Program-made: the position numbers and the translations under genes
Shown here: in pieces, positions 21,658 through 23,243 of the stretch
Layout of the letters: the number at the start of each line of letters is the position of its first letter
Position numbering within the stretch: position 1 is the stretch's first letter
Assembly: GCA_905212085.1 (NCBI GenBank)
Contig: CAJMDF010000033.1
Coordinates: 1-23,243 of the forward strand
Origin: an uncultured Clostridium sp.
GTDB lineage: Bacteria > Cyanobacteriota > Vampirovibrionia > Gastranaerophilales > Gastranaerophilaceae
Reading direction: 5' to 3'
DNA: 23,243 nucleotides
Notes under the pieces: model-generated
The model's database searches: none
What the model was told of the DNA's origin: nothing
Seen by the model: the letters and a program-made list of their open reading frames with translations, nothing else

Positions 21658-21713
21658 TCCTTAGTATTTTACTCATATCTCTTATATATATACTAAGGAT
21701 ATAAATTCCACAA
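21658..21713 (-). promoter_or_regulatory. Promoter and 10-bp inverted repeat upstream of the 71-aa gene
   Basis: Minus-strand TTGTGG (21708-21713), 17-bp spacer, TATATA (21685-21690). A perfect 10-bp inverted repeat, TCCTTAGTAT (21690-21699) and ATACTAAGGA (21658-21667, minus-strand reading), brackets the start region; one arm lies in the promoter spacer and the other contains the Shine-Dalgarno core AAGGA. Confidence 0.5.
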
Positions 21714-21756
21714 AATTGCTCTTTTTTTTCAAATTTGTTACATATGTTTACAATAA

Positions 21757-22629
21757 TTATTTTAAAATATTTTTTTCAAGAGCAATAGCAGTTTTTGTTT
21801 TTGCAAGTCCGCCTTGAGAACTTTCTTTTAATAATGGAGACATTAATTTTCCAGTCTGCTCCATAGCATCTACAACCTCATCAATAGGAATTTTTGAAAT
21901 TATACCAGCCATAGCTAGTTCTGAAGCTGTCACAGCGTGAATTGCCAAAAAAGGATTTCTTTTTACACAAGGGATTTCAACCAAACCACATACTGGATCA
22001 CAAGTAAGCCCCAAAACATTTTTTAAAGCTAATGCAACAGCATTAATAATCTGTTTTACATTTCCGCCTCTCATTTGTGTCAAAGCTGCCGATGCCATAG
22101 CTGCAGCAACTCCGCACTCAGCCTGACAACCTCCAACAGCTCCTGCTAAAGCCATTTTATTGGAAACAAGACGTCCGACCTCTCCTGCAGTAATTAAAGC
22201 ATTAATCTGATCCCCCTCAGGGATTTTATTGTCTTCTGCAAAAGCAACTAAAACAGATGGGACTATCCCACAAGAGCCTGCTGTTGGACAAGCAACAATT
22301 GTACCCATTCTCAAATTTTGCTCACTTGTTGCAAGAGCGTATATCATAATTTTTCTTGCAGTATCTCCAAGAATTGAAGCACAACTAGAATTTTGTAGCC
22401 TGTTACAATCATCTCCACTCATTCCGCTTGGAGATTTTTCTGTAGACTGAAGCCCTGTTTTAATAGCTACTTTCATCGCATCTAAACTTTTTTTAGCTTG
22501 TAATCTAACATTATACTCGGAATATTCACCCTTTGAAGCTTCATTATCTAGTGCTACTTCATAAATTTTTTTCCCGGAAGCTTTACAAGTATAATATAAT
22601 TGTCTAAAAGTCGTTATAACCTGATCCAT
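21757..22629 (-). CDS. sdaAA: L-serine ammonia-lyase, iron-sulfur-dependent, alpha subunit
   Basis: 290 residues with the two-subunit L-serine dehydratase alpha sequence: SPSGMSGDDCNRL, the MGTIVACPTAGSCGIVPSVL block, AGAVGGCQAECGVAAAMA, and CDPVCGLVEIPCVKRN. The conserved Cys residues hold the oxygen-sensitive [4Fe-4S] cluster. With the beta subunit it deaminates L-serine to pyruvate and ammonia. It starts 6 nt after the beta-subunit stop. The 108-bp gap downstream contains the promoter of the 71-aa gene and no clear terminator. Confidence 0.97.
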   Translation of the reverse strand: MDQVITTFRQLYYTCKASGKKIYEVALDNEASKGEYSEYNVRLQAKKSLDAMKVAIKTGLQSTEKSPSGMSGDDCNRLQNSSCASILGDTARKIMIYALATSEQNLRMGTIVACPTAGSCGIVPSVLVAFAEDNKIPEGDQINALITAGEVGRLVSNKMALAGAVGGCQAECGVAAAMASAALTQMRGGNVKQIINAVALALKNVLGLTCDPVCGLVEIPCVKRNPFLAIHAVTASELAMAGIISKIPIDEVVDAMEQTGKLMSPLLKESSQGGLAKTKTAIALEKNILK

Positions 22630-22635
22630 ATTTTA

Positions 22636-23243
22636 TTAACTTTCCAATTTCTTAATATATCTGACAATATACATCTTTTTTAAATCACTCACTGCATTCA
22701 AACATTTTTTTGATAATTCACCATCTACACAAATACACATAGAAGCATCTTTACCTTTTCCGCTTCGGTCACAATGCAATGACGCAATATTTACATTATC
22801 CTCTTGAATAATATGAGTCACAGCTGAAATTACACCTGGAACATCTTCATACACAAGAAGCAAAGTATTATATTTCCCGTCTAAATTTACAGAGAAATTA
22901 TTTATCTGAGTTAATACAATCTCTCCAGCTCCGATAGAATCCCCAGAGACTGTCAAATTTAGCCCTCCTTCAAAAATAAAATCAACAGCATTCGGATGTC
23001 TGTTAAAATCATCTAAGAATTCAAAATTATAATCGATATCTTTTGCTTCAGCAGTATCAAATACATTTTTAATTCTTTCATCATCTACAGAAAAGCCTAA
23101 AATCCCCGCCAACAAGCCCTTATCAGTACCATGTCCCTTACCTGTATGCGCATAAGAATTATATAATTTAAAAGTAATCTTATCAGGTTTTGCATTATAT
23201 ACATTTCGGGCTAAAAGTCCTAATCTAACAGCTCCTGCAGTAT
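22636..23243 (-). CDS. sdaAB: L-serine ammonia-lyase, iron-sulfur-dependent, beta subunit (5' end outside window)
   Basis: The frame is open to the window edge (about 201 residues visible; the family is ~220). Visible features: TAGAVRLGLLAR, which follows the usual GPSSSH motif that would lie just outside, YAHTGKGHGTDKGLLAGILGF, and a C-terminal ACT domain (LLLVYEDVPGVISAVTHIIQEDNVNIASLHCDR). ACT domains of this subunit often bind serine. It precedes and is co-transcribed with sdaAA. Confidence 0.95.
   Translation of the reverse strand, partial: TAGAVRLGLLARNVYNAKPDKITFKLYNSYAHTGKGHGTDKGLLAGILGFSVDDERIKNVFDTAEAKDIDYNFEFLDDFNRHPNAVDFIFEGGLNLTVSGDSIGAGEIVLTQINNFSVNLDGKYNTLLLVYEDVPGVISAVTHIIQEDNVNIASLHCDRSGKGKDASMCICVDGELSKKCLNAVSDLKKMYIVRYIKKLES

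Noticed and set aside
22229..22450. Forward open frame of 73 codons inside sdaAA
   Set aside because: Antisense shadow of a highly conserved enzyme gene, with no ribosome binding site and no recognisable product.

Overview
Overview. The window is an AT-rich, densely packed chromosomal segment made almost entirely of housekeeping genes plus a few lineage-specific small proteins. I see no transposase, integrase, phage module, CRISPR array, rRNA or tRNA. Several traits fit a cyanobacterium-related, non-photosynthetic gut lineage (Vampirovibrionia/Melainabacteria, order Gastranaerophilales): very low GC, rpmI-rplT without infC, deoxyxylulose-dependent vitamin B6 synthesis (pdxJ), a murC-murB-ddl-ftsQ cluster, and Rex and CoaX together with Gram-positive-like genes (MurT, YtxH/DUF948). 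This placement is inferred from gene content; a divergent low-GC Gram-positive is the alternative.

Layout. 1-154: 3' end of a forward gene that may end in a tail-fibre chaperone tail, followed by two hairpins. 247-2135 (minus): yajQ, a small membrane protein, then rplT and rpmI with their own promoter and a structured leader. 2154-3006 (minus): a metallo-beta-lactamase-fold hydrolase with its own promoter. 3041-8597 (minus): a tight operon murC-murB-ddl-ftsQ-nadE ending in a strong terminator. 8725-9864 (plus): two tandem diverged GNAT-like proteins. 9857-12340 (minus): leuS. 12406-15050 (plus): secreted NTF2-like protein, lspA, an RluD-type pseudouridine synthase, and a two-helix LapA-like membrane protein. 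15047-17047 (minus): a DUF2963-like repeat protein, a YtxH/DUF948/YtxH operon, and a small membrane protein. 17130-19516 (plus): murT, pdxJ and a small Cys-rich protein. 19517-20005: the only long gene-free stretch, holding two tandem copies (245-bp offset) of an apparent small RNA unit, each with its own terminator. 20006-20620 (plus): rex. 20582-23243 (minus): coaX, a 71-aa protein, and L-serine dehydratase alpha and (partial) beta subunits.

How the genes work together. Much of the window serves the envelope: MurC, MurB and Ddl make the UDP-MurNAc-pentapeptide, FtsQ acts in division, MurT probably amidates lipid II, LspA matures lipoproteins. NadE, CoaX, PdxJ and Rex concern NAD, CoA and PLP supply and NADH sensing. 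SdaAA/SdaAB degrade serine to pyruvate.

Most unusual features: (1) the tandem small-RNA-like repeats upstream of rex, with a 47-bp perfectly identical promoter-proximal block; (2) a NAD synthetase whose N-terminal glutaminase domain is shortened and lacks the catalytic Glu-Lys-Cys triad; (3) a wobble-stabilised hairpin at the very 5' end of the rpmI-rplT mRNA; (4) a perfect 12-bp inverted repeat around the coaX ribosome binding site; (5) a murT gene with no gatD beside it.
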